From positions 2,197,501-2,261,500 of the forward strand of contig NZ_CP147246.1 in NCBI RefSeq assembly GCF_002174455.2: DNA of 64,000 nt, read 5' to 3'. This document shows positions 43,183-53,250 of this stretch, one piece after another; position 1 is the stretch's first letter; the number at the start of each line of letters is the position of its first letter. The position numbers were made by a program, and so were the translations under genes. This DNA comes from Enterococcus sp. 9D6_DIV0238. GTDB taxonomy: Bacteria; Bacillota; Bacilli; Lactobacillales; Enterococcaceae. The notes below the pieces were generated by a model that worked only from the letters and a program-made list of their open reading frames with translations, was not told the DNA's origin and searched no databases.

Positions 43183-44505
43183 TTGGAATTCATCTTTATT
43201 ATAAGTAATGTTATGGCGATGTTACAGGTGATTTTTAACTACATAAACTTCAAATTACTGATGCTTAATAAAAAGATTCGTTTTTCTGAAATCCTAAGCT
43301 TAGTAGTTGTTACTATCCTGAATGGAAAAGTGTTCTCTATTCTAGGTGTTTACGGCATCATATTTATGTTTTTTTGTATAACGATCTTAGGCTACCATTT
43401 TATTTCTAAAAATCTTATTCAGGTGCTAGGTGTGAATTCTTATGTGGTTATTATTTCAGTTATAAGTGATCATTGTGTGTCAATTATAAGAAAAAATATA
43501 TTCGGTACAGAAATGAGCTCTTCTGGGAATTTAAATATGTTTATACAAGTAGTGCTTAGCTTGTTGCTGTCTGTAGTCATCACATTCATGATTGCTAAAG
43601 AGGCAAAAAGGCTAGGAGAAAAATTTCCTGTCATTAACGAAAGTGCTCCGTTGATTCATGTGATTGGAATAGTTACGATGATCATATACTATGTGAGTAT
43701 TTTTTTCGGTGTTTATCTAGGAAATAATAATGAAATCGTAACCGTCAATTTGATCTTCTTCCTATTATATTTAGCCGCTTCATTGGTCTCTTTTTTTATG
43801 TATATCAGCTCACTGAAAAATAAATATGATACGCAACAAAAAGAAAGAGAATATTTAGAAAATCAACGGTACATGGAGGTAATGGAAAATCAATACAAGG
43901 AAATCCGGAAATTTCGGCATGACTATAAAAATATACTGAATTCGTTAGAAGATTTTATTGTAGACAGGGATTATGAAGGTCTTAGTGATTACTATTTTAA
44001 CAAAATAAAAAAGACTTCGACACTTATTGATCAAAATGATTTCAAGCTGGAAGCGATTGGGAATATCAGAGTTAGAGAAGTAAAAAGTATCCTTGCCTCT
44101 AAATTGATTTCAATGCAGGAAAAAGGAATTGATACACAGCTGGAAGTGAATGAAATCATAGAAGAATTATCGATCGACTCAATTTCCTTAGTTAGAATCT
44201 TAGGTATCTTTTTAGATAATTCTATAGAAGAACTTGAATTTTTAGGTGAAGGTAAGCTTGCAGTGGCAGTCTACAAGGATGTATCGGCTGTTCATATCAT
44301 CATCCAAAATTCTTGTAGATCAGATTTACCTAAGTTTCATATACTCAAGCAAAGAGGATTTTCACTAAAAGGTGCCGGCAGAGGAGAGGGATTGAGCAAT
44401 GTTCAAGAGCTGATTCGAACTTTGAAAAATGTTCGGCTGGCTACGTCCATCAGTGATGGAATGTTTACACAAAAATTAACAATAGAACATAGTGAAAGGG
44501 TGTGA
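43183..44505 (+). CDS. agrC: AgrC-like sensor histidine kinase
   Basis: 440 residues with six or seven N-terminal transmembrane helices (to ~210) forming the peptide receptor. The HPK10 kinase follows: His246 in RKFRHDYKN, N box IFLDNSIEEL, G box GRGEGLSNV. I take the TTG at 43183, ten bases after AAGGGGG; the ATG at 43178 is out of frame. Overlaps the regulator gene. Confidence 0.92.
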   Translation: MEFIFIISNVMAMLQVIFNYINFKLLMLNKKIRFSEILSLVVVTILNGKVFSILGVYGIIFMFFCITILGYHFISKNLIQVLGVNSYVVIISVISDHCVSIIRKNIFGTEMSSSGNLNMFIQVVLSLLLSVVITFMIAKEAKRLGEKFPVINESAPLIHVIGIVTMIIYYVSIFFGVYLGNNNEIVTVNLIFFLLYLAASLVSFFMYISSLKNKYDTQQKEREYLENQRYMEVMENQYKEIRKFRHDYKNILNSLEDFIVDRDYEGLSDYYFNKIKKTSTLIDQNDFKLEAIGNIRVREVKSILASKLISMQEKGIDTQLEVNEIIEELSIDSISLVRILGIFLDNSIEELEFLGEGKLAVAVYKDVSAVHIIIQNSCRSDLPKFHILKQRGFSLKGAGRGEGLSNVQELIRTLKNVRLATSISDGMFTQKLTIEHSERV

Positions 44506-45230
44506 GTAAAGTGATATCTGTTATTATTTGTGAGGATGACTGGCGGCAACGCCAAACGATTGAGATGTATGTCAAAAATTATATAATGATGGAAAGTCTG
44601 GATATGGAATTGGCATTTTCTACAGGGAATCCCTTAGAAGTAATCGAGTTTGTCAAAAGTAATCCTAAGATCATCGGTCTGTATTTTTTGGATGTTGATC
44701 TACAGCATGAGATGTCAGGATTAACACTAGCAGCTGAAATCAGAAAGTATGACGATTTAGGCAAAATTGTTTTTGTTACTACGCATGGGGAACTATCATA
44801 TCTGACTTTTACGTATAAAGTCGAGGCTATGGATTACATCATCAAGGATAATAAAGATGATCTTCAGCGAAAAATTTGTGAAAATATCCAATTAGCCCAC
44901 GAACGGGTGACCAATGAGCGAGGCAACCAAAAAAGATTATTTAAGCTCAAGGATGGTGACACGATTCGTTCTGTGGATATGGGAGAAATCATTTTTTTTG
45001 AATCTTCTTCTGCCTCTCATAAAATCGTTCTCCATTTGGAAAATGGAGAGATTGAATTTTATGGTTCTTTAAAAGATATCGAAGAACAATGTACCGACTT
45101 TTACCGCTGTCATAAATCCTATTTGATCAATCGGAATCATATCAATAAAGTTATAAAAAGTGAGCGGATCGTCGAGATGAGTAATGGTGAAGAATGTTTA
45201 GTGTCCGTGAGAGCAATGAAAAATTTATAA
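44502..45230 (+). CDS. agrA: AgrA-like LytTR response regulator
   Basis: 242 residues. Receiver domain with acidic pocket CEDD and phospho-acceptor Asp64 (LDVDL), then a LytTR DNA-binding domain (~140-242) with FFESSSASHKIVLH and FYRCHKSYLINRNHINKV. GTG start inside the kinase stop (GTGTGA). Expected to activate agrB and plausibly the peptide operons. Confidence 0.93.
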   Translation: MSKVISVIICEDDWRQRQTIEMYVKNYIMMESLDMELAFSTGNPLEVIEFVKSNPKIIGLYFLDVDLQHEMSGLTLAAEIRKYDDLGKIVFVTTHGELSYLTFTYKVEAMDYIIKDNKDDLQRKICENIQLAHERVTNERGNQKRLFKLKDGDTIRSVDMGEIIFFESSSASHKIVLHLENGEIEFYGSLKDIEEQCTDFYRCHKSYLINRNHINKVIKSERIVEMSNGEECLVSVRAMKNL

Positions 45231-45236
45231 AAATGT

Positions 45237-45278
45237 AAATACAAGATCTGATGAATAGAGTCAGTTCTTGTATTTTTT
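45237..45278 (+). terminator. Terminator after agrA
   Basis: AAATACAAGATCTGA pairs with TCAGTTCTTGTATTT, then T-run. Right edge of the peptide island. Confidence 0.85.
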
Positions 45279-45373
45279 GTGTAATTGACAATTTACCGTA
45301 AACGATGTAAATTATACAAATATTGGCGAATATGGTGAGACACTCTATAATATTCTAATTAACTTCCTTTTCA

Positions 45374-45401
45374 TTGAGAGATTGCTATGTTAAAATATTA
45401 T
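45374..45401 (+). promoter_or_regulatory. Promoter of asp23-fakA
   Basis: TTGAGA (45374-45379), 16 bp, TATTAT (45396-45401), 45 bases before the gene. Confidence 0.5.
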
Positions 45402-45445
45402 AGAAGAAAATAGGGCAATTATGCTCTTTAAGGAGGCTTTCATCA

Positions 45446-45808
45446 ATGGCTGTAAAAATAAAAACACCAGCAGGCACCATTGAGATTACCAATGAGGTTA
45501 TCGCTACTGTAGTTGGCGGAGCTGCGACAGATATCTACGGAATCGTCGGGATGGCTAGTAAAAACCAAATCAAAGATAATTTAAATGGCATTTTGCGCAA
45601 AGAGAATTTCTCTAAAGGTGTAGTCGTACGTCAAGAAGAAAATGGCGTAGCGGTCGACGTATATACAATCGTAAGTTATGGAACAAAGATTTCAGAAGTT
45701 TCTCGAAATGTACAAGAAAAAGTCAAATACAACCTTGAGACATTACTTGGTGTCACTGCTAATTCTGTCAACGTTTTTGTACAAGGTGTTCGTGTGCTAC
45801 CTGACTAG
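45446..45808 (+). CDS. Asp23/Gls24 family envelope stress protein (YloU)
   Basis: 120-residue Asp23-domain protein, the conserved upstream partner of the DhaL-domain kinase gene. VKIKTPAGTIEITNEVIATVVGG and the VNVFVQGVRV end are typical. GGAGG site before the ATG. Confidence 0.93.
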   Translation: MAVKIKTPAGTIEITNEVIATVVGGAATDIYGIVGMASKNQIKDNLNGILRKENFSKGVVVRQEENGVAVDVYTIVSYGTKISEVSRNVQEKVKYNLETLLGVTANSVNVFVQGVRVLPD

Positions 45809-45875
45809 GCAGCCGACTGTTAAATAGAAGAAATACTTTTCGTCTATTAGCAGCAATCTAAAGGAGGATTTTTAG

Positions 45876-47549
45876 GTGAATGTAACAGAAATCAGTGCAA
45901 GTCAGTTCCAAGAAATGGTTCAGGCTGGTGCGAGTCGTCTGCATGTCAATGCAGAGTATGTCAACTCATTGAATGTTTTCCCTGTGCCGGATGGTGATAC
46001 AGGAACAAATATGAATTTATCCATGACAAGTGGAGCAAAAGCTGTAGCAGATTCTCGTTCTGAAAAAGTTGGAGAACTAACAACAGTCCTTTCAAAAGGA
46101 TTATTGATGGGCGCTAGAGGAAACTCTGGGGTTATTTTATCGCAATTATTCCGTGGTTTTTCTAAACAAATTCCAGACGTTGTTACGCTGAATGCACAAG
46201 ACCTAGCCGCAGCGTTTACTCATGGAGTAGAAACTGCTTATAAAGCTGTAATGAAACCTGTAGAAGGAACAATTTTGACTGTTTCTCGTGAAGCTGCCCG
46301 TTCAGGTGAACGTAAGGCAAAAGAAACAGATGATTGTATTGAAGTGATGGAAGCTGTTGTTAAAGGTGCTAAACGCGCGTTAGCTAAAACACCAGATCTT
46401 TTACCTGTGTTAAAAGAAGTCGGTGTTGTAGACAGTGGAGGTCAAGGGTTACTATTTATCTATGAAGGCTTTTTAGAAGCATTATCTGGTAACTTTTTAG
46501 CTACAGAAGTATATGAACCAACACCAGGCGAAATGGATGAAATGGTCAATGCTGAACATCATCGCGGGGTTAGCGGACACGTTGCCACAGAAGATATCAA
46601 GTTTGGTTATTGTACAGAGATCATGGTACAAATCGGTGAAGGTCCAACTGTAGATAGTGATTTCGACTATGACACATTCAGAAATTATCTGAATGAACTA
46701 GGCGATTCTTTACTGGTTGTCAACGACGATGAAATCATCAAAGTTCATGTTCATACAGAACATCCTGGTGAAGTCATGAACTACGGACAAAAATTCGGAT
46801 CATTAGTTAAAATCAAAGTTGATAATATGCGTTTACAACATGAAACATTGGTTGAGCATGATGCACAAGCTGCAGCTGCGCCAAAAGCACGTGTTCCTTA
46901 TGCGGTAATTGCGATCGCAGCTGGAGAAGGCGTTCAGGAATTATTCCGCAGCCTTGGAGCAAGCTACATCATCAGCGGTGGTCAAACAATGAACCCAAGT
47001 ACAGAAGATATCTTGAAAGCAGTGAAAGAAGTCAATGCTGATCAAGTGATTATTTTACCAAATAATAAAAATATCTTTATGGCAGCCGATCAGGCAGCTG
47101 AAGTAGCTGATATTCCTGTAGCCGTTGTCCCTACGAAGACAATTTCTCAAGGAATGACAGCGATGCTTGCTTTCAATGATCAACAATCTCTTGAAGAGAA
47201 TAAAGCAACGATGACAGAAATGATCGAAAGTGTTGTCAGTGGTCAAGTTACGACAGCTGTACGTGATACAACGATCGATAACGTTGAGATCAAAAAAGAT
47301 GACTACCTAGGAATGATCGATGGAAAAATCGTCGTTTCCGAGCCAGATATGGCCAAAGCTTCATTGGATACGCTAAAACGTATGATCGACGAAGATACTG
47401 AAATCGTCACGATCATTGTCGGTGAAGGCGGAACAATGAAGGAAGCTGAGCAATTTGCAGAAGCGTTGACTGCTGAATTTGAAGATCTGGAAACAGAACT
47501 TCACGAAGGCGGACAGCCGGTTTATCCGTACTTGTTTTCAGCTGAATAA
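45876..47549 (+). CDS. fakA: Fatty acid kinase catalytic subunit FakA-like (DhaL domain, YloV)
   Basis: 557 residues; N-terminal DhaL kinase domain with NVFPVPDGDTGTNM and GARGNSGVILSQ, then the DegV-like/FakA C-terminal domain. FakA phosphorylates fatty acids presented by FakB for phospholipid synthesis, consistent with nearby plsX and acpP. GTG start after AAAGGAGG. No fakB is in the window. Confidence 0.93.
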   Translation: MNVTEISASQFQEMVQAGASRLHVNAEYVNSLNVFPVPDGDTGTNMNLSMTSGAKAVADSRSEKVGELTTVLSKGLLMGARGNSGVILSQLFRGFSKQIPDVVTLNAQDLAAAFTHGVETAYKAVMKPVEGTILTVSREAARSGERKAKETDDCIEVMEAVVKGAKRALAKTPDLLPVLKEVGVVDSGGQGLLFIYEGFLEALSGNFLATEVYEPTPGEMDEMVNAEHHRGVSGHVATEDIKFGYCTEIMVQIGEGPTVDSDFDYDTFRNYLNELGDSLLVVNDDEIIKVHVHTEHPGEVMNYGQKFGSLVKIKVDNMRLQHETLVEHDAQAAAAPKARVPYAVIAIAAGEGVQELFRSLGASYIISGGQTMNPSTEDILKAVKEVNADQVIILPNNKNIFMAADQAAEVADIPVAVVPTKTISQGMTAMLAFNDQQSLEENKATMTEMIESVVSGQVTTAVRDTTIDNVEIKKDDYLGMIDGKIVVSEPDMAKASLDTLKRMIDEDTEIVTIIVGEGGTMKEAEQFAEALTAEFEDLETELHEGGQPVYPYLFSAE

Positions 47550-47567
47550 TCAAGAAATCTAAAAGAG

Positions 47568-47769
47568 AATGGGACAGAAATGTTCGACTCTTAGTGCTTT
47601 AGCACTTAGAATTTTGCTCGTTTCACTTTGCTGTTTGAACAATAGTGAAGCTGGATGCGTTAGCTGATATGATCGAAGCGCAGCGAAGTAGTTACTTCTG
47701 CTTCCGTCATTCATTCATTTTAAAGGGATTGGGTTGTAACTCGTAGAGTTATGTCTCAGTCCCTTTTTT
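47568..47769 (+). repeat. Dispersed structured repeat (copy B)
   Basis: Starts AATGGGACAGAAATGTTCG and ends TTATGTCTCAGTCCCTTTTT. Same framework as 6098-6271 (terminal pairing, TAACTC-GTA-GAGTTA hairpin, GTTACTTCTGCTTCC block) but with a different interior including an extra hairpin near 47593-47612. Also provides a U-run terminator for fakA. Confidence 0.7.
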
Positions 47770-47843
47770 TAAAGGAATAAAAATGCTATATTAATATCAA
47801 TGAAGAAAAATTTCGTATTTTAAAGATGAGAGGAGGGACGTAA

Positions 47844-49880
47844 GTGGATTTATCAGATGACATCAGTGTCTTATCGGGTGTAGGACCAAAGCGTGCTGAG
47901 AATTTGAAAGAGCTGGGGATCCAAACGATCGAAGATCTGCTGACTTACTATCCTTTTCGCTATGAAGACATTCAGGAAAAAGAGTTAAATGACATTCAGG
48001 ATCAAGAAAAAGTGACGCTTAAAGGCCTCGTTGTTTCTGAACCTGTTGTTAGCCGATATGGGTACAAAAAGAGCCGTCTGATGTTCCGGATGATGCAGGA
48101 CCATGCAGTGATCAACGTTTCCTTTTTTAATCAGCCATACTTAAAAGACAAAATCGTAATGTCAGAAGAGATTGCAGTCTATGGAAAATGGGATGCAAAA
48201 AGAAAGTCATTGAACGGCATGAAGATCTTAGCTGCGAAAAATGAAGGGGAAGATTTTGCGCCGATTTATCATGTGAACAAAAAGGTCCGGCAAAGCAGTT
48301 TGATCCAGCTTATTCGTGCTGGTTTTGATAGCTATGGAGAACTGATCCAGGAAATTTTACCAGAAGAATTGTTAGAGAAATATCGCCTGATTTCAAGAAA
48401 AGAAGCGATTTTTGCGATGCATTTTCCGCGTGATCCAGAGGAAAGTCATCAAGCTAAGCGTCGAGTTGTTTTTGAAGAGTTTTTCTTTTTCCAGTTAAAA
48501 ATGCAAGGGTTGAAACGGCAGGAGAAAGCAGAGAAGAACGGGTTAAGTATTCAATATGATGTTGAACGTTTAAAGGAATTTACAAAAAAATTACCATTTG
48601 AATTGACTGCGGCACAAAAGAAAGTGACAAATGAGATTTGCCGAGACTTGATGAGTGCCAACCATATGCAGCGTTTGCTTCAAGGAGATGTAGGAAGCGG
48701 GAAAACAGTCGTTGCGGCGATTGCTTTGTATGCAACGATGACAGCTGGTTTTCAAGGCGCACTGATGGTGCCGACTGAAATTTTAGCTCAGCAGCATATG
48801 GAAAGTCTCCAACAACTATACGATCCTTTGGAGGTACGTACAGCTTTATTGACAGGTTCGACGAAAACAAAGGAACGACGTGACATTTTAGCACAACTGG
48901 CATCAGGAGAAATCGACATCATCATTGGCACACATGCATTGATTCAAGAAGATGTTATTTTTCATCGTTTAGGACTAGTGATCACAGATGAGCAGCATCG
49001 TTTTGGTGTAAATCAACGGCGGATACTTAGAGAAAAGGGATTGAAGCCGGATGTTCTATTTATGACAGCGACACCGATCCCTAGAACGTTGGCTATCACA
49101 GCTTTTGGGGAAATGGATGTGTCGATCATCAATGAAATGCCCGCTGGACGAATCCCGATCGAAACACGTTGGATCCGCCCGCCACAGTTAGATACGGTAT
49201 TGGAATGGATGCAAAAAGAACTCGCGCGCGGTCATCAAGCGTATGTCATTTGTCCTTTGATCGAAGAATCTGAGGCACTGGACGTCAAGAATGCAACAGA
49301 GATTTTTGAACACATGTCTGCTTTTTTCAATCCTGACTATCAAGTTGGTTTGCTTCATGGAAAAATGAAGAACCAAGAAAAAGATGAGATCATGCAGGAG
49401 TTCAAAGAGAATGATCTGCAGATACTCGTTTCCACGACGGTAATCGAAGTCGGCGTCAATGTCCCAAATGCTACGGTCATGTTGATCATGGACGCAGATC
49501 GTTTTGGTTTAGCGCAGCTGCATCAGCTGCGTGGTCGTGTTGGTCGTGGCTCGGATGCATCCTACTGTATTTTAGTCGCCAATCCTAAGAATGAAATGGG
49601 CGTTGAGCGAATGAAGATCATGACGGAAACGAATAATGGTTTTGTACTAAGTGAAAAAGATTTAGAGTTGCGTGGACCGGGAGAAGTATTCGGTGCGAGA
49701 CAATCTGGGATTCCGCAATTTGCCGTCGGTGATATCGTCACAGATTTCAATATTCTGGAAGTAGCACGGCAGGAAGCAAGTGCGATTTGGAAAAAAGAAC
49801 AGTGGTGGCTGCTGCCGGAGTATCGTGGAGCGGCTGAGAAAATTAAACCTCATGAAGCGGAGCAACAGTTTTTTGATTAG
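47844..49880 (+). CDS. recG: ATP-dependent DNA helicase RecG
   Basis: 678 residues. N-terminal wedge OB fold (LSGVGPKRAENLKELGI), helicase domain with GDVGSGKTVV, DEQH and MTATPIPRTLA, and C-terminal QLHQLRGRVGRG. Branched-DNA helicase in replication restart. GTG start after GAGGAGGGACG. Confidence 0.96.
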   Translation: MDLSDDISVLSGVGPKRAENLKELGIQTIEDLLTYYPFRYEDIQEKELNDIQDQEKVTLKGLVVSEPVVSRYGYKKSRLMFRMMQDHAVINVSFFNQPYLKDKIVMSEEIAVYGKWDAKRKSLNGMKILAAKNEGEDFAPIYHVNKKVRQSSLIQLIRAGFDSYGELIQEILPEELLEKYRLISRKEAIFAMHFPRDPEESHQAKRRVVFEEFFFFQLKMQGLKRQEKAEKNGLSIQYDVERLKEFTKKLPFELTAAQKKVTNEICRDLMSANHMQRLLQGDVGSGKTVVAAIALYATMTAGFQGALMVPTEILAQQHMESLQQLYDPLEVRTALLTGSTKTKERRDILAQLASGEIDIIIGTHALIQEDVIFHRLGLVITDEQHRFGVNQRRILREKGLKPDVLFMTATPIPRTLAITAFGEMDVSIINEMPAGRIPIETRWIRPPQLDTVLEWMQKELARGHQAYVICPLIEESEALDVKNATEIFEHMSAFFNPDYQVGLLHGKMKNQEKDEIMQEFKENDLQILVSTTVIEVGVNVPNATVMLIMDADRFGLAQLHQLRGRVGRGSDASYCILVANPKNEMGVERMKIMTETNNGFVLSEKDLELRGPGEVFGARQSGIPQFAVGDIVTDFNILEVARQEASAIWKKEQWWLLPEYRGAAEKIKPHEAEQQFFD

Positions 49881-49888
49881 AATTTTTT

Positions 49889-50014
49889 GATAAATGACCT
49901 GAATGGAACAAACCAGATTTTTCAATAGATAGAAAAAATAGGAAAAGATGGAGAACTTCTTTTTGTCTTTTTCTTAATTTGTTTAAGGACTAAATGGGCT
50001 TGCACTTCTTTTTT
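49889..50014 (+). repeat. Degenerate unit of the 120-bp structured repeat
   Basis: Shares the CAATAGATAGAAAAA ... CTTAATTTGTTTAAGGACTAA frame of the following tandem units but is more diverged. Confidence 0.5.
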
Positions 50015-50613
50015 GATTTAGCTACACAAAGCAACTCTCAAGGAAAATAGATAATCTGTCAATGGAACAGAGAGCGTTTCAGTGCCAGATTCCTAATTTT
50101 CAAGAGAGTAAAACGCTTTGTTCCGCTTTTCTATGATCTAGCTGCACAAGCCAGACCTTTAAACAAATAGATAAAATGCTGAAAAGATAAAAAGCATCTT
50201 TCCATCATTTTCCTAATTTGTTCAAGGTCTAAGCGACTCGTTCCGCTTTTCTCGATCCAACTGCATGAGCCAGTCTCTCGGAAAAAAGATAAATGAGGAG
50301 TGAGACAAAGAACGTCTCAATCATCATTTTCTATTTTTCTTTTGAGACTAAGCAGGCTCGCTCCGCTTTTCGTGATCCAGCTACACAAAGCAACTCTCAA
50401 GGAAAATAGATAATCTGTCAATGAAACAGAGAGCGTTTCAGTGCCAGATTCCTAATTTTCAAGAGAGTAAAACGCTTTGTTCCGCTTTTCTATGATTCAG
50501 CTGCGCGAGCCAGACCTTTCAACAAATAGATAAAATGTTGAAAAGATAAAAAGCATCTTTCCATCATTTTCCTAATTTGTTCAAGGTCTAAGCGGCTCGT
50601 TCCGCTTTTCTAT
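50015..50613 (+). repeat. Tandem array of five ~120-bp structured repeat units
   Basis: Units start at 50015, 50135, 50254, 50374 and 50494, each opening GAT(C/T)(C/T)AGCTRCACRAG-like and closing CGTTCCGCTTTTC. Units 1 and 4 are almost identical, as are 2 and 5, showing a higher-order duplication of about 359 bp. Each unit has an inner hairpin (GAAAC-loop-GTTTC, GAGAC-loop-GTCTC, GAAAAGAT-loop-ATCTTTCC) and an outer stem (e.g. 50153-50170 with 50213-50230). The stems change in compensating ways between units. The array lies between recG and plsX with no open frame. Confidence 0.85.
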
Positions 50614-50656
50614 ATGTTATACTACTTACTGTACTTATCTAGGAGGGACTATTTTT

Positions 50657-51655
50657 ATGAAGATTGCTGTTGATGCAATGGGAGGCGATCATGCACCTCA
50701 GGCTATTGTTGAAGGTGTTATGCTGGCTAAACAGGATTTTCCTGATGTTGAGTTTTTACTTTATGGGAAAGAAACTGAAATTAAAAAATATGTAACAGAT
50801 GAAAAGAATGTCACGATCATTCATACGGATGAAAAAATCAGTAGTGATGATGAACCGGTCAAGGCGATTCGTCGAAAGAAAACAGCATCGATGGTTTTGG
50901 CTGCTCAGGCAGTAAAAAATGGTGAAGCAGATGCGATTTTTTCTGCAGGGAATACAGGAGCACTTCTAGCTGCGGGATTATTTATTGTCGGACGGATCAA
51001 AAATGTTGAGCGTCCGGGGTTGATGTCGACTTTGCCTATAATGGGTCAGGCGGATGGCGGATTTGATATGCTGGATTTAGGAGCGAATGCTGATAATAAG
51101 CCGGAGCATTTAGTACAATACGCAGTTTTGGGCTCTTTTTATGCCGAAAAAGTAAGAAATGTAAAAAATCCCCGTGTAGCTCTTTTAAACAATGGAACAG
51201 AAGCCACAAAAGGCAGCGAGCTAACGAAAAAGGCTTTTGAGCTGCTTTCAGAAGAAGAAGGGATCAATTTTATTGGCAACGTCGAAGCGCGTGATTTATT
51301 GAGTGGGGCTGCGGATGTTGTTGTTACTGATGGTTTCACAGGGAATGCGGTGCTCAAATCGATCGAAGGAACAGCACTAAACATGATGAGCTTGTTGAAA
51401 ACGTCTATTTTAGCTGAAGGTGTTAAAGGGAAAATGGGCGCACTGCTCTTAAAGAATGCTTTGCGTGGGATGAAAAGTGAAATGGACTATTCAAAACATG
51501 GCGGTGCAGTACTTTTCGGATTGAAAGCACCTGTCATCAAAACGCATGGATCGACCGGACCGGAAGCAGTTCGTTATACGATCCGTCAAATTCATACAAT
51601 GCTGAAAACAGAGGTTGTACCGCAGCTTGTAAGCTATTATGAAACAAAAGAATAA
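50657..51655 (+). CDS. plsX: Phosphate acyltransferase PlsX
   Basis: Makes acyl-phosphate from acyl-ACP for phospholipid synthesis. 332 residues; [27 protein letters not shown] and [20 protein letters not shown] are signatures. AGGAGGGAC site. In Bacillus fapR precedes it; here no fapR is present, as expected for enterococci, which use FabT. Confidence 0.96.
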   Translation: MKIAVDAMGGDHAPQAIVEGVMLAKQDFPDVEFLLYGKETEIKKYVTDEKNVTIIHTDEKISSDDEPVKAIRRKKTASMVLAAQAVKNGEADAIFSAGNTGALLAAGLFIVGRIKNVERPGLMSTLPIMGQADGGFDMLDLGANADNKPEHLVQYAVLGSFYAEKVRNVKNPRVALLNNGTEATKGSELTKKAFELLSEEEGINFIGNVEARDLLSGAADVVVTDGFTGNAVLKSIEGTALNMMSLLKTSILAEGVKGKMGALLLKNALRGMKSEMDYSKHGGAVLFGLKAPVIKTHGSTGPEAVRYTIRQIHTMLKTEVVPQLVSYYETKE

Positions 51656-51797
51656 GAGGGTTCGCAACCAGAATGCAACCATTCTGTAATAAAGTTGCAA
51701 AAAAAGATGGACAAATCGATCATTTGTGAGTACAATGTATCATAGCGTTTAACACTAAAAGCAAAACGTTGTTCAAAAACAGTGGAGGTGAACACAG

Positions 51798-52037
51798 TTG
51801 ACTCGTGAAGAAGTATTGGAAAAAGTAGCGAAGATTATCTCAAACCACTTTGATATTGAAGCTGAAAAAGTGACAGATCAATTAAACATTAAAGATGACT
51901 TGAATGCAGATTCGATTAGTGTAATGGAATTTGTTTTAGAGCTTGAAGATGAATTTGGTACAGAAATTTCAGATGAAGACGCAGAGCAAATCGAAACAGT
52001 TGGTGCTGCTGTAGATTATATTATGAATCACTTATAA
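51798..52037 (+). CDS. acpP: Acyl carrier protein
   Basis: 79-residue acidic carrier protein. The phosphopantetheine serine is in [11 protein letters not shown] (DSI rather than the more common DSL). TTG start with GGAGGTGAACACAG upstream. Terminator at 52052-52086. Confidence 0.95.
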   Translation: MTREEVLEKVAKIISNHFDIEAEKVTDQLNIKDDLNADSISVMEFVLELEDEFGTEISDEDAEQIETVGAAVDYIMNHL

Positions 52038-52051
52038 TAATTAACAAAAGT

Positions 52052-52086
52052 AAGCGAAGCAAAACGATATCCGTTTTGTTTCGCTT
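52052..52086 (+). terminator. Terminator after acpP
   Basis: AAGCGAAGCAAAACG pairs with CGTTTTGTTTCGCTT, then T-run. Confidence 0.93.
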
Positions 52087-52242
52087 TTTTAGTATATATA
52101 TTCTTATTCTTGCCAAAATGTTGCAATTCTTTCAATAGTTATATACAATTGGTTAAAATGATTACAGGAAGATTAAAAGCATAAATCCTCGTGTAATGTA
52201 GAAAGAGTTTAAAGTAGGTAATTTATAGAGGGGTGCACAAAT

Positions 52243-53250
52243 GTGAGTAAGGAAAATCAACTTCTAGATGTTCAACACCTGCATACAGCGTTTCGTTTAA
52301 AGGACGAGTATTATGATGCAGTAGATGATGTATCTTTTGAATTAGGAGCAAATGAAATTTTAGCTATCGTAGGTGAATCAGGTTGTGGAAAAAGTACATT
52401 AGCAACAACGATCATGGGACTTCATGATGCGAAAAACACACGCATAAACGGAGAAATCATCTATAAAGATTTGAATTTAACAACATTTAATGAGCAACTG
52501 TATAATAAAATTCGCGGGAACGATATCGGAATGATTTTTCAAGATCCCTTATCTGCATTGAATCCTTTAATGCGGATCGAAGATCAAATCAAAGAGAGTC
52601 TAACCTATCATACAGATATGACAGCTGAACAAAAGCAGGCACGCGTGATCGAACTACTTGAACAAGTTGGCATACCTAATCCTGAAAGAGTAGGCAAACA
52701 ATATCCTCATGAACTTTCGGGCGGAATGCGTCAGCGTGTGATCATTGCAATTGCGATCGCTTGTAAACCAGCAATCATTATTGCAGATGAGCCGACCACA
52801 GCATTGGATGTGACGATTCAAGCACAAATTTTGGACCTACTCAAAGATCTACAGGAAGAAACAGGTTCCGGCATTATTTTGATCACACACGATTTAGGCG
52901 TCGTGGCTGAGATGGCGGATAAAGTTGCTGTGATGTATGCAGGGCAGTTCGTAGAAGTAGCTTCTGCTAAAGAGCTATTTGACAATCCAAAGCACCCATA
53001 CACTCGCTCACTACTACAGTCGATCCCACAAGAAAATTCTGAAAATAGTCAATTACATGTGATCGAAGGAGTTGTTCCTTCGTTAAGTAAACTACCGCGG
53101 ACAGGCTGTCGCTTTGCTCCCAGAATTCCTTGGATACCGGAAGATGCGCATGAAGAAACCCCTGTTTTGCATGAGGTTGAAGAAAATCATTTCGTTCGTT
53201 GCACCTGTTATCAACATTTTCAATTTAGAGATGAACAGGAGGAAATGTAA
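52243..53250 (+). CDS. oppD: Oligopeptide ABC transporter ATP-binding protein OppD
   Basis: 335 residues. Walker A GESGCGKSTL, signature LSGGMRQRV, Walker B IIIADEPTTALD, and the Opp/Dpp C-terminal domain with the Cys cluster region (TGCRFAPRIP, CTCY). GTG start. Overlaps oppF by one base. First gene of oppDFBCA. Confidence 0.96.
   Translation: MSKENQLLDVQHLHTAFRLKDEYYDAVDDVSFELGANEILAIVGESGCGKSTLATTIMGLHDAKNTRINGEIIYKDLNLTTFNEQLYNKIRGNDIGMIFQDPLSALNPLMRIEDQIKESLTYHTDMTAEQKQARVIELLEQVGIPNPERVGKQYPHELSGGMRQRVIIAIAIACKPAIIIADEPTTALDVTIQAQILDLLKDLQEETGSGIILITHDLGVVAEMADKVAVMYAGQFVEVASAKELFDNPKHPYTRSLLQSIPQENSENSQLHVIEGVVPSLSKLPRTGCRFAPRIPWIPEDAHEETPVLHEVEENHFVRCTCYQHFQFRDEQEEM

Noticed and set aside
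50015..50613. Possible CRISPR array
   Set aside because: Units are ~120 bp, similar over their whole length with no unique spacers, contain nested hairpins, and no cas genes are near.
52087..52242. Promoter for the opp operon
   Set aside because: Several AT-rich -10-like strings occur but none has a convincing -35 at proper spacing, so none is reported.
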